A stretch of DNA of 64,000 bases, taken from NCBI RefSeq assembly GCF_037392515.1, contig NC_090290.1, positions 32,571,753 to 32,635,752 of the forward strand. Reading direction: 5' to 3'. The notes under the pieces were generated by a model, which made no database searches, was not told where the DNA came from, and was given only the letters and a program-made list of their open reading frames with translations. Source of the stretch: Haliotis asinina. Taxonomy: Eukaryota; Mollusca; Gastropoda; Lepetellida; Haliotidae. The translations under genes and the position numbers were made by a program. The first letter of the stretch is position 1. Every line of letters starts with the position of its first letter. Of this stretch, positions 25,101-34,900 are shown in pieces.

Positions 25101-28100
25101 TACTGAATGCACTTTCTTCAAGAGGGCAGTGGCTTTCCCTACAGATAGTTTCTCAACATTTATCTTTCTTGATACAGATTTTACCTTTCTGCATCAAAAC
25201 TATTCTGTGTTTTGACTAGAAGTAATGAAGTGTTTGTTTTGTTTCTAGTCTGGAAACCTGCTGACACTGCCAATGCTTCTAGATAACTACAACCCTGTAC
25301 TGGATGGACTGCCTCTCTATATTCTGCGGCTTGCAACAGAAGTATGCTTGAATCTTTGTCTTGGAAGTAGTACCACAAAGTTTGTATAACTATGACACTA
25401 CATAACAATTTGTGTTTGGGATTTCTCTTACTTGATAAGGAACATATTCTAGCACTTTTGTACACTTATCAAAGGGGTATGCAAAGTCTGTACTATAGCA
25501 GGTAAAGATTGTTTTCTCAATGAGGGGAAAGGACTTTTTCATTTATCTTATTCAGTGTGAAACTTTGAACTTGGTGAATGAATTTGCATTGGTTTTTTTT
25601 GTTTGTTTGTTTTTTTTTTTGGTTTTTTGGGGGTTTTTTGTTGTTTTTTGGGGGGGGTATTTTTGGTTTTTTTCTCTTTTTTTCTGCTTTTGGTGTTGAA
25701 GTTAATACTTTGCTCAAGAAGTTGCTCACTTATGCTCTCCTGTTTATTCATTTGGATTAGTAGGTATTTCCAAAAGTGGTAACATTTTATATATAAAATT
25801 TTATTCTGAATAGGCACAAGCAACAATACATATTACAGGCCCTTCCTGTTGCTTCCAGTCTGGTTCATGGTTCAGTGTGCAGCATGATAAATAGTGACAT
25901 GTAGAGACTGAATCAAGCTCAAACATCATCCCTGTGGGCCTTCATTCAAAAACAGTTGTTTGCTTTTGAATATGTGTATCTGGCATGATTTGTTGTGACT
26001 GTTGCAGGTAGGAAAACTGTATTGCCTACACATCACATTAACACAATGACATAATGCAAACAAAGTATATTTATGAGGCCTTGCATTATATTCCGTTTAC
26101 TTCAGGTTCTCATGACACTTTTAGCAATATTCCAGCAATATCATATGGGCCCGGTAATGATCAGTCAACCATGGACTTCAGTGGGAGATAACTATTGCAC
26201 TCAGATATTCTTGGCTGTGCCTTTAACACTGGTCTATAATTACTGTATCGTACTGCCATGCCTTGCCATGCCTTTACCACTAGTCTGTAATTGCTGTACC
26301 GTAGTGCCATGCCTTTACCATTAGTCTGTAATTACTGTACCATAGTACCATGCCTTTGCCACTAGTCTGTAATTACTGAACCATAGTGCCATGCCTTTAC
26401 CACTAGTCTGTAATTACTGTACCATAGTGCCATGCCTTTACCACTTGTCTGTAATTACTGTACCATAGTGCCATGCCTTTGCTAATGAGTGGTTTGAAAA
26501 AAGAAATGATTTCTAATGTAACTGTTCTTCAACATTTTGTCTTATACCATTAAAAATAATTAGAAGTATACCAACTGCTAATTCATTTATTTATAAACTA
26601 ATCAATTACGTACATTCTATAAACATACTGTCATCACATGTGTTAATTAAGTGATCCATTACAATCTGATGTATGTTCTTGTATTGTACAATTACAACAT
26701 GTGTACCCCAAACTAAGACATTCTGCTGACTTCTCTAGAACATGTGTATGTTGAATACATATTTTCTAATTTTGGAAGCAGTCTGGCCTTACTGTGCAAT
26801 GTCCTTTTGGTCTGTCATTCAACAGTAAATTACTGTACAAATCTACTTCCCTGCAGCAGTACCTGTGAAGGTCCAGGTTAGAATATTGGCCTTCAGTAAC
26901 CCATGTTTGTCATAAGAAGCGAGGGTGGTCAGGCTCACTGACTTAGTTGACACAGGACATTGTTTCCTAATTGCACATATCGATGCTCAAGCTGTTGATC
27001 ACTGAATTGTCTGGTCCAGACTCAATTATGTACAGACAGCTGCCATATAGCTGGAATATGGCTGAGAATGGTGTAAGACTAAACTAACACCATGCAGCAA
27101 CAAACCAGACATGAATAAAAGATGTTTGTTCACCATGACATGAAGGCAAATGTACTTTAAATCATCATCATCAGAAGAAGAAGACAATGAAGAGGAGAAG
27201 AAGCCATTGCATCATGAAGTGAAGTGTGTTGAACAGTCCAACTGACTCCTTCGCCTGGATGAAGTCGGCTGGTATCAAGTGTGAAACTGAGGGCTTCCTT
27301 TTCGCTACTCAGCACCAGTCACTTTCCACTCACAATTATCAGAATGTGATTCTTAATCAAAATATTAACATGAAATGTTAATTATGCAATGAATTTACAG
27401 AGACTGTCCAACACCTTGTCAGTGGATGCCCTTCCTTGGCACAAACAGCATATCTTTGAAGACATCATGGCATGGCTCTCTGCTTTTGTCTCCACGCCTG
27501 TGGTTTTAACCCCGAGGTTCATCCATGGTACAACCCTGAACATGTCCAGGGCGTCATGGAAAATGATGCTTTTAAAAACCTCTGGAATAGACCAATTTAC
27601 AGCCTAAGACGAATTCCAGCCAACAAAACTGATCTTGTCCTTTTTTGACAAAGCCAATGAAATTATTTATATCATTGAATTTTCTGTCCCTTTTGACAGC
27701 AATGTGATTGGCAAGATTTAGGAAAAGCATGATAAATATGCAGATCTTGCCTTTGAAATGTCTCACTCGCATCCCAAGTACATTGTCATCAGACTCCTGG
27801 TGTTCTCGTTGCCCTGGGTTTGGTACCTCCTGAACTCAGCAGAGTGTCCGGGTTCTCCACCGGGAGCACAGCCCTTCTGACAATCTGGGTAATGCAGAAG
27901 GCTGCAGTGTTGGGGAGCTTCCATATTCTCCGGAAAGTTCTTGGTGGGTTCGACTAGGCAGTGTTTCCTGGGAGAAGCCCCATTTGCTGTCTTGGCTGCG
28001 TGTAGGGGGTGCGAGGACCCTGAGCTAATGATGAGCCTTACTAGCCTGACTGTGCCAGTGTCAACCAAACCCTCTCTGCTGCATTTTTCATTTTTAATCT

Positions 28101-29827
28101 GTAAAACATAATAATAGTACAAATGTAATGATAATTGCATTTGTATAGTGCATCATTCGCTGGTAAATGCTCTGTGCGCTTATGATGGAAGGTGGCACTT
28201 GAACAGGTATGTTTTGTGGGGAGTCTTCAAAGATGTTAGTGAGTTCTGAGTTCAAGCAGTAGCACATTCCATTTCATTGCTGCAAGTTGGTTTTGATGTT
28301 TAGGACTGTCACAAGCATTTGGTTTTGTGATCTCAGTGAGCATAAGGGCTCATACAGGGGCAGTAACTCTGCAAGGAAGCCAGGGGCCATTCCGTTGAGA
28401 CACTTGTAAGTCATTACAATGGTTTTGCAGTCAATTCTTGTAGTGATTGGTAGCCACTGTAAATCTTTTAGTATTGGAGTAATGTGCTGAAGTCTAAAGT
28501 CTCTGATCAGAGTTTTGGATTGCTTGAAGGCGATGTAGCTGATCTTGGTTTGACATTGTTGAGAAGGCTTTTACAGTAGGACAATGACCAGAGATAGCAC
28601 AAGTTTTGAAGTAGTGTCAGCAGATAACTGGGGAGTTTGAGCAATGACCTGTGCTAATGATGTTGGAAATATGCTTGTCCATTTTCAGATTTTCATCGAG
28701 AATAACACCTAGATTTCTGGCCTTTGGAGTTAGGGTTATGGTAGTAGTTCCTATCTGGAAAGATGGCTTGTCTAGTTTGGAAAGTTTTGCTTTTGATCCA
28801 GTAAGCATGATTCTGTTTTAGTTTCCAAGTTCCTGTCGTAGGGAATGAAGAATAGATTTGATTGCCATCTGCATATTGATGTTAGTTGACTTCATGCTTG
28901 TCTGCTAATTTTCCTAGTGGTGTTGTGTACAGGGAGAACAGCAGTCTACAAATCGTACATATTTTATCAAATTTGGAATGTACTGTGTGCAGAATCTCAT
29001 CTTTATGGCTTCAGCCTCCCAATATTAATACTGTGAGTCCCATGGTCACAATAAAGCCAGTGGGGTAGACTAGTGGTTAAGCATTCGCTTTAAACCGAAG
29101 ACTCCAATGTGTGAAGCTCATTTTTGATGTTCCGAGCAGTGATGTTGCTGTAATGCTGCTAAAACTGGCGTAAAACCAAACTTGCTCACTCGAGCCAAGC
29201 AAGCCCTCTCTATATGCCATCTCTCTACTTCAGGTGAATTGGGAGGAGGAGAGGGAATGTTTTGACTCCTTTTGCCGAGAAACCAGCGAGTTCTACTGCA
29301 TCAAGAAGAGTCTGTTCTCAAGACCAAGCCAAGGGGAGGATTCACAGGTCGGTGTAATCTCCTCCTATGTAAGGGCAATATATCCTCGGGAATATAACTT
29401 GGAGCAGTGATGGCATCAGGGCAGAACAAGTTATACACCACCAGTTCCTCTCTGTATTTAAGACACCATGTATCAGGTATAAAATCAGGATCATAGTCAT
29501 TTTTCCAACAATTGTATTTTGTTGATAAATAACCTTTGCTGTGGTGTCGGATATTAACTTCAGGTTACAGTTTACATAAGGTTCTGAATGATTTGTTCTT
29601 TTTTTTAAAGTATTAATTCAAGTATGCTCTAAGTGTAAATGTTTTTTTTTTTCAAGGAAATACCAAAATCACAGTCCAAGGGAGATAATTGGCGGTGGAC
29701 GGTGGAACATGTCATATACCCAGCAGTTCGGACACAATTACTTCCCCCTAGACAGTTTGCAGAGGATGCCAGTTTATTGCAGCTTGCCAATCTGCCCGAC
29801 TTATACAAAGTGTTTGAGAGGTGTTGA
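22050..29827 (+). CDS. MLH1: MLH1, C-terminal six exons (partial gene, 5' part outside window)
   Basis: MLH1 is the MutL homologue of DNA mismatch repair, acting in the nucleus as a heterodimer with PMS2. The exons here encode the C-terminal dimerisation domain. Exons: 22050-22158, 22691-22754, 24517-24681, 25249-25341, 29234-29347 and 29657-29827, giving 237 codons plus TGA. All have AG/GT boundaries and join in frame. Recognisable blocks include [68 protein letters not shown] and the conserved C-terminus [12 protein letters not shown]. The lengths 109, 64, 165, 93 and 114 nt equal human exons 14-18 as I know them. Exons 1-13, with the N-terminal ATPase, are not seen in 1-22,049, so the gene enters from the left. 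Introns contain SINEs, two LINE relics and exon-derived tandem arrays. Confidence 0.97.
22400..22486 (+). mobile_element. SINE fragment (3' half) in MLH1 intron
   Basis: GCCCATTTCTGGTGTCCCCA, GATATTGCTGGAATATTACT, AAAAGTGGTGTAAAACCA and CTCACTCACTC match the short SINE body. The tRNA-like head is missing. Confidence 0.85.
22691..22754 (+). CDS. MLH1: MLH1 exon 15 equivalent
   Basis: 64 nt; acceptor CACATTCCAG, donor TCA|GTAAGT. Encodes (S)[21 protein letters not shown]. Confidence 0.96.
22950..23210. repeat. Minisatellite, ~24-bp GGTCTAAAGGTATGATCACA units
   Basis: About ten imperfect units in the MLH1 intron between exons 15 and 16. Frames on both strands stay open because the unit is a multiple of three; they are not genes. 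Confidence 0.9.
24250..24281. repeat. (TTGG)n microsatellite
   Basis: Six to seven TTGG units in the same intron. Confidence 0.9.
24517..24681 (+). CDS. MLH1: MLH1 exon 16 equivalent
   Basis: 165 nt, phase 0 on both sides; acceptor CTTCATCAG, donor GACAAG|GTGAGT. Encodes [20 protein letters not shown] and on to [12 protein letters not shown]. Copies of its last 45-70 nt follow in the intron. Confidence 0.97.
24706..25099 (+). repeat. Tandem array of MLH1 exon-16 3'-end copies with splice donors
   Basis: Units at 24706-24753, 24778-24824, 24849-24905, 24931-24975 and 24988-25056, plus a partial one ending near 25,098. Each copies part of the exon end ([20 protein letters not shown] region). 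Each is preceded by CAG and followed by GT (GTGAGG, GTGAGT, GTACAT, GTGAGT, GTGAGT), with a linker like GAGTAAGAACAGGCC. Four of the five full units have lengths divisible by three (48, 57, 45, 69; the other is 47) and read open in the exon frame. Confidence 0.92.
25249..25341 (+). CDS. MLH1: MLH1 exon 17 equivalent
   Basis: 93 nt, phase 0 on both sides; acceptor TTGTTTCTAG, donor GAA|GTATGC. Encodes [20 protein letters not shown] and [11 protein letters not shown]. Confidence 0.97.
25592..25692. repeat. Poly-T/poly-G low-complexity tract
   Basis: About 100 bases almost entirely T and G, with runs of up to 12 T and 8 G, in the MLH1 intron. Lys/Pro-rich or Phe-rich frames here are artefacts. 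Confidence 0.9.
26110..26150 (-). mobile_element. SINE fragment
   Basis: ACACTTTTAGCAATATTCCA and GCAATATCATATGGG match the minus-strand short SINE body only. Confidence 0.6.
26213..26485. repeat. Minisatellite, 41-bp unit
   Basis: About six and a half copies of a 41-bp unit containing GCCATGCCTTTACCACTAGT and CTGTAATTACTGTACCATAG. Divergence is highest at the left edge, lowest in the middle. Confidence 0.93.
26861..27088 (+). mobile_element. SINE, long form
   Basis: ACCTGTGAAGGTCCAGGTTA, CAGTAACCCATGTTTGTCAT, GAATTGTCTGGTCCAGACTC, GCCATATAGCTGGAATATGG and AGACTAAACTAAC. Same family as 6306-6565, with an internal deletion. Confidence 0.85.
27248..28075 (+). mobile_element. LINE reverse-transcriptase relic, C-terminal part and 3' end
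   Basis: The plus-strand product reads [20 protein letters not shown], then [20 protein letters not shown] (a Cys/His zinc-finger-like block). It continues with [18 protein letters not shown] and [20 protein letters not shown] before a TAG near 27,957. This order is typical of the C-terminal part of some animal non-LTR retrotransposon polyproteins. Stops and frameshifts are present. It lies in the intron between MLH1 exons 17 and 18. Confidence 0.75.
28130..28865 (-). mobile_element. LINE (CR1/Jockey-type) RT relic
   Basis: On the minus strand 28,808-28,617 encodes [20 protein letters not shown] followed by [15 protein letters not shown], the block after the RT YADD region (NLGV..D..L....HI). 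Downstream, shifted frames give [10 protein letters not shown] and text resembling LTYKCLNG.AP..L. Broken by frameshifts. Same MLH1 intron as the plus-strand LINE relic, in the opposite orientation. Confidence 0.75.
29055..29193 (+). mobile_element. SINE, short form
   Basis: GCCAGTGGGGTAGACTAGTG, GGTTAAGCATTCGCTTTAAA, AATGTGTGAAGCTCATTTTT and CTGGCGTAAAACCAAACTTG, then CTCACTC. It sits about 40 bases upstream of MLH1 exon 18. Confidence 0.85.
29234..29347 (+). CDS. MLH1: MLH1 exon 18 equivalent
   Basis: 114 nt, phase 0 on both sides; acceptor CTCTACTTCAG, donor CAG|GTCGGT. Encodes [20 protein letters not shown] and a variable tail to EDSQ. Confidence 0.96.
29657..29827 (+). CDS. MLH1: MLH1 last exon
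   Basis: 171 nt including TGA; acceptor TTTTTTTTTTTCAAG. Encodes [20 protein letters not shown] and ends KVFERC. The terminal FERC is the conserved MLH1 C-terminus that contributes to the PMS2 endonuclease site in eukaryotic MutLalpha. Confidence 0.97.
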   Translation, partial: EIPKSQSKGDNWRWTVEHVIYPAVRTQLLPPRQFAEDASLLQLANLPDLYKVFERC

Positions 29828-30062
29828 ATTTATGACATTTCCAAAATGAAAACATGAACATAGTTTGGCTCATTTTGAAATTGTAAAGTGCAGGTGTGAG
29901 GACATTTTTTTTTTCAGCCACAGCAGTGTGATGAAAGGCAATAATGTTGAAAAACGACTATGATTAAGCCAGTGGTGCACACTCTATCACCACCCACACA
30001 GGGAGTTTGACAGTGACAATGCACTTGACCTGCACCAGGTTGGCCCTGTCTGCCTGTGTGAT

Positions 30063-30068
30063 AATAAA
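30063..30068 (+). terminator. Candidate MLH1 poly(A) signal AATAAA
   Basis: First AATAAA after the MLH1 stop (about 235 bases downstream), followed by GGGTTTGTTTTTTTT, a GU/U-rich downstream-element-like tract. Confidence 0.5.
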
Positions 30069-30289
30069 TGATGGGTTTGTTTTTTTTCAAACCAGTAGAG
30101 ATCATTTATTTGGTATTTGTTTCTTTTGGTGAATATTTAGCCTACAAAGGTTGAAACAGGTTGACAGATGCTTTATTTGAACCAATATCGGCTCACACAT
30201 GCATAATTAATTGAGTGAAGCCAGATGTCATTCTACTTTAGGCGTGCATATTACTGGCCTGAACGTTCAAATAGATTGACATGTACATG

Positions 30290-30438
30290 GGAGTGAGCAA
30301 GTAAAGAGTTTCACCACTTTCAGCAGTATCATGGCATGGCACACCAGAAATAGGCTTCACATGTTGTGGCCATGTAGGGAATTGGACCTTGGTCTTTGGT
30401 GTGACAAGTGAATGCCTTAACTACTAGGCTAACCAACT
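30290..30438 (-). mobile_element. SINE, short form
   Basis: Minus-strand copy: GTTTCACCACTTTCAGCAGT, ACACCAGAAATAGGCTTCAC, CATGTAGGGAATTGGACC and AACTACTAGGCTAACCAAC on the plus strand. Confidence 0.85.
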
Positions 30439-30449
30439 ATCATTCATCA

Positions 30450-31680
30450 GACAATAATTTTGTATGATTCAAATGTGTATTGTAACCTAATACGTTGAAT
30501 ACAGTGTACATACCGAGAAGAAAAAGTTAAATGCCAGCTTATTTCAGAACTAAGATGATAAGATAGGGAAATGTTAGTCATTTCTGTTTTCACTTTTCAA
30601 AAGAAGGTAACCTTTTTTAGGAAAACAAAATGCATGTTTTCCAAAAGGGCATGCATCATGTGGGAAGTAAAAGATAATTTCCACTATGGCTCTGTTTTTA
30701 AACTAAAAGCACTGAACCAAATTATGAAAGGAAATCCTTCAGAAAAAAGCTATGTGCCAACCTATATTTTAGCAAAATATACTGAGTGGTGCTTAACTTT
30801 TTATTCATGGTGTATTTAAAAAATGATCAGATGAAAATTCACAAGACAGTTCCACAGTAACTTGTAAGATTTACTGGCCCGACTGTTTTTTTATTAGCCA
30901 CTGCCCTGCTAGGCCATCTGTGGCTACTTCTCACACTGATTACAAGACAAATAGACATTTAATGATTTAAAAACTTCTTTAATCAGCCAGATTGCATGAA
31001 GCACATAATTATGAGTGAATTCAACATACCTTGGTTTTAACTTCTTTAAATAATTTATACATGTGTGTATGTATATACAACTAAACCTTACTGAACATCT
31101 CAAAGAAGTGTACATACACAGAGCTTCTGAGAACAATTATAATTATCACAACATTCATGTGTTCAAGGTCCACATGATGTCTGGAAGCTTAGTTTTCCAG
31201 ACCTGCCTACCCCACTTGCCTTCAAGATGTATTCATGGTGGCTTAAAAGTGCATTTTGAGGCATAAACGTGTACAATCTCATAAGGAATATAATATTGCT
31301 GAACTCCTCCCAGCATGTCTCCTGAATGCACAATGTTAATGTCTGCACAGCAATATGTACAACACACATTCTTTAGCGGATCTGCTTATTTTGGGGATGG
31401 AAATGTATTTCTGAAGAAACCTTTGACTGAAGGGTAATTTTTGGATTTTCAAGTCTGGGAGCATGTCCATGGCTTGGTTAGCAATGCTATTGCCATTCAT
31501 AAGCAATCAGAGAATATCAGTAGGACTTGGGTATGCATGTTGGCATTGATAAACAATATTGGAAGATCAGACAAGGACCTTCTCAATGATGGTCAATACT
31601 AAAAGTTGAACTATAGTTTGGAATGAAACTATTTTTTGATGAATATAGTTTGATTGCATACAATCTACAATGTATAATTG
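30450..31680. other. MLH1-SPC25 convergent intergenic region
   Basis: Between the 3' ends of MLH1 (plus) and SPC25 (minus). Only short chance frames; no other gene or element recognised. Confidence 0.4.
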
Positions 31681-31682
31681 TA

Positions 31683-31688
31683 TTTAAT
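31683..31688 (-). terminator. Candidate SPC25 poly(A) signal ATTAAA
   Basis: TTTAAT on the plus strand, about 120 bases past the SPC25 stop. It is a common variant hexamer; no canonical AATAAA is nearer. Confidence 0.35.
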
Positions 31689-31805
31689 GATAAAAAATCA
31701 TATGAAATATGCCAGGTAGGCAGGGCTGGATTTCCATCAAATAATGTTTTTGTGTGCCATACCCAGCTCCCTTTTACACCCATGGGAGTAAGTCTTTGTA
31801 TTTGC

Positions 31806-31930
31806 TCAGTTTTTTATAGTTGATTTGAAAGCTTTTCTTACAGCAATGACAAAAGATCGGAAGTTGTTTGTTGAGTTGAGCTTCTCCACCAAGACATCGA
31901 AGTTGTCCACCAATGGCTCACAGCCAGAAA
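31806..31930 (-). CDS. SPC25: SPC25 last coding exon
   Basis: 125 nt; acceptor TTTTGTGTTCCAG on the minus strand. Encodes VSGCEPLVDNFDVLVEKLNS then TNNFRSFVIAVRKAFKSTIK and N-stop. Confidence 0.95.
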
Positions 31931-34900
31931 CTGGAACACAAAACAATCACAACATCCTTAAAATTTTTGAATATGTATGAATCATGGTCAAAGCGTAAGG
32001 GTGAGTCTTGACCTACTGCATGGTAGCATCACAAATGTAAATTTTCAAGTCTTAAGGCAGACAATCCACATGCATTGTAACCACAATACCTCTTCAGTCT
32101 GCTCTAATATGAACAAACATACTGAGGACTAATACTGTAACCTTCTACCACCTGTCCACAACATCACTGATACAGAATCACTCTAATATTGGGCTGACAA
32201 CTTGAGTAAGATCTTGCTGCTTTTAGCAACATATTTGCCCCAAACAATACAGATTGATGCACATGCATGGCTCTAGTTGAGAATGATGAAGTCTGCCCAG
32301 ATTATTGAGGGAGACATCACCACCAATCCAGTTAGTTCTAGCACAGAATATCCTCAAGCCAAAAGATCCTGCACTTGGATATAGAAGCTAGTCAGTGGTG
32401 GATAAACTCACCTATGTACTGTCCCTGGTTAATCTGCACATAGAAGTAGAAGCGGGCATCTGGATCTTTGTCATCAACACAAGTGAACACCACCTGGAGA
32501 CGACCACCTGTCAAACGATAGAGCAGCTTTTCAGTATTTAAAAACTGCTGTTCTATGTATTGAGTATGGGTTCAAATATCTTTGCTTCTTCAGTGTATTA
32601 TATTTCGATTCTATTCTATGAGTAATTCTAATCTGTGAGAATTACCTGATGTTTTCTTGAACTTGAGTCCAAGTCTGTCTTGGAACATGGCAGCTGCTCT
32701 CTCCAGCTCAGTCAACTTATCAGATATAGCTTTCTCTTGAGCAGACAACACTGTAAATATTTTATATATAGTTAACAGTAGCAGTAGCAGTGGACATAGC
32801 TAGCCAAGTACTGGAACTTGTAAAAAGTTGCCAGAGTTTAGTGATGTTTATTACCCTTAAGATAAATTTGTTGAATTCTGATAGGTCAATACCAACCGTA
32901 TACCCCAGCAAATCTCTCATGTGACACACTACATGAGCTGTACAAATTACCTTCATCTTAGGTGGAATGTGGCTGCCAAATGACTGATCACTTTGAAGTT
33001 TTTAGTTGATGCATACAATTATGAGTATAGTGAATTTAGTTTTATGCCACACTCAGCAATATTCCAGCTATAAGGTGACGGTCTGTAAATAATCCAGTCT
33101 AGACCAGACAATCCACTGATCAACAGCATTAGCACCGATCTGCATAACTGGGAACTGATGACATGTCAACCAAGTGCACAAATCTGACCACCTGATCTCA
33201 TTAGTCGCCTCTTACGACAAGCATAGTCAGCTTTTATCGCAAGCAATGGGGTGATGAAGGCTTATTCTACAATTAGTGTAAACATGGTAATAAACTTGTT
33301 GCCATAATTTCCTTTTGTGTCAATAAATGTCTCCAAAACAAAATGTTTCTGTATTTCACTTGTCGTTCCCATCTTGAGTTATCTCCCTTTATGGAGACAT
33401 TTTCAGAAAGTGTTGGAAAACATTTATTAATGATATGCTCAATTTAAGCATCCTAAGGGTAATCAATTTATAATGTGGTGTTTATGAAGGGTGTATGGAC
33501 TGTAAGACCCTTGGAAAATCTAAATTTCCTGAGTCGCAGCCAAAGGATATATAGAATTTACTTGGTTCTTACAGTACCTTACACCCTTTCATAACACTGT
33601 GTAACTAATACTGTAACGCATACAGTATACCACAATGTATGTGAAGAGCTTCAATAGCTGACTTCCTCCAATCTTAAAGACTGGCCATATATCCTAACAA
33701 GGAACAGGAAGGGCATGGGAGACAATGGAATTAGGGCAGGGTGACTAATACATGACTTTTTCTTGGATAGTGTGTTGTTTGATTGGACATCTAATTATAA
33801 ATATAAAGTGTTTTGGCATTCATCACTTCATGCTTTTACATGGGAGTAGTAATATGACAAAAATTAGGGGAGAATCTAATTTCAGTGTATTGCTCATAAT
33901 ATCTCTTGAGTCTGTCCTAAATACCATGAAAATCTAATGGAGCATACCTCACATCCCAAGCCCATGACACTGTTCCTTGTTCATGTTACAGTTCATATGA
34001 AAAAAATTCTGAAAAATGGATAGAAACTTGCAGGTGTAACCAGCAATTAGAACACCTGATCAGTGGATCCTCACCAGACCAAGGACCACCAAGGCAGACA
34101 CCTGCAGGTGTAATCAGCAATTAGTACATCTGATCACTGGCACAACCAAGGGCAACACTTCTCCACAGAAATACAAGAAAGTCTTACACTGTTTCTCCCT
34201 GCTGATGTCTTCTCCTACACTTAATACCTCCTGTTCCATCAGTCTGTGTTGTTCAAGTCTTTCATCAGACTCCTCATTGAGGCGGTTGAGTTCAGTCTTC
34301 AACTCCTGTACTTTTGCTATGTGTTCGTTAAGAGCTGAAACATTCAAATAAGAAAATTTTCCATCATTTATGAATATAATCATTCCAGATTTAATTCCCC
34401 GCATGGGTACAATGTGTGAAGTCCATTTCTGGTGTCCCCCACCATGATATTGTTGGAATATTGCTTAAAAGTTTTGTAAAACTAAACCCACATGCCATCC
34501 TCGTTATCTCCAGGGTATAAATTTTATAAATTTATTACCTCCCTTGACTGTCTTTTGATCCAATCAGGTGTCTACGCTGGGAAGTTGAGCGAACCAATCA
34601 CAACTCACTTTCGTTTTTTGAATTATCTAACCGAGTATACTTGGCAACAGAAACCATGCAGAGGTTCTCTGGCAGAGGTAGAAGGCGTTCTTGCATATGT
34701 TGTTTTAAAGTTTCAGACCTGTCAATTTGTTTGTATGATTTCCCTAAAGTCTGGGACGCACTGCAAGCAAACCATCGCAGTTACCGCTACCTTTGTTGAC
34801 ACTGGCAAGCTCGGTTATAGCGGCGGCCTAGCTGATTGGCTACTGTGAGAAGGTGGAGCCAGCAAAGGGAGGTAATAAATTTATCGGGCAGAGCCGTAGA

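Noticed and set aside
25517-25826. Lys/Pro-rich minus-strand and Phe-rich plus-strand proteins
   Set aside because: They translate a poly-T/poly-G tract in an MLH1 intron.
26213-26485. CRISPR-like or gene-like array of 41-bp units
   Set aside because: Contiguous minisatellite without spacers; the open frames just translate the repeat.
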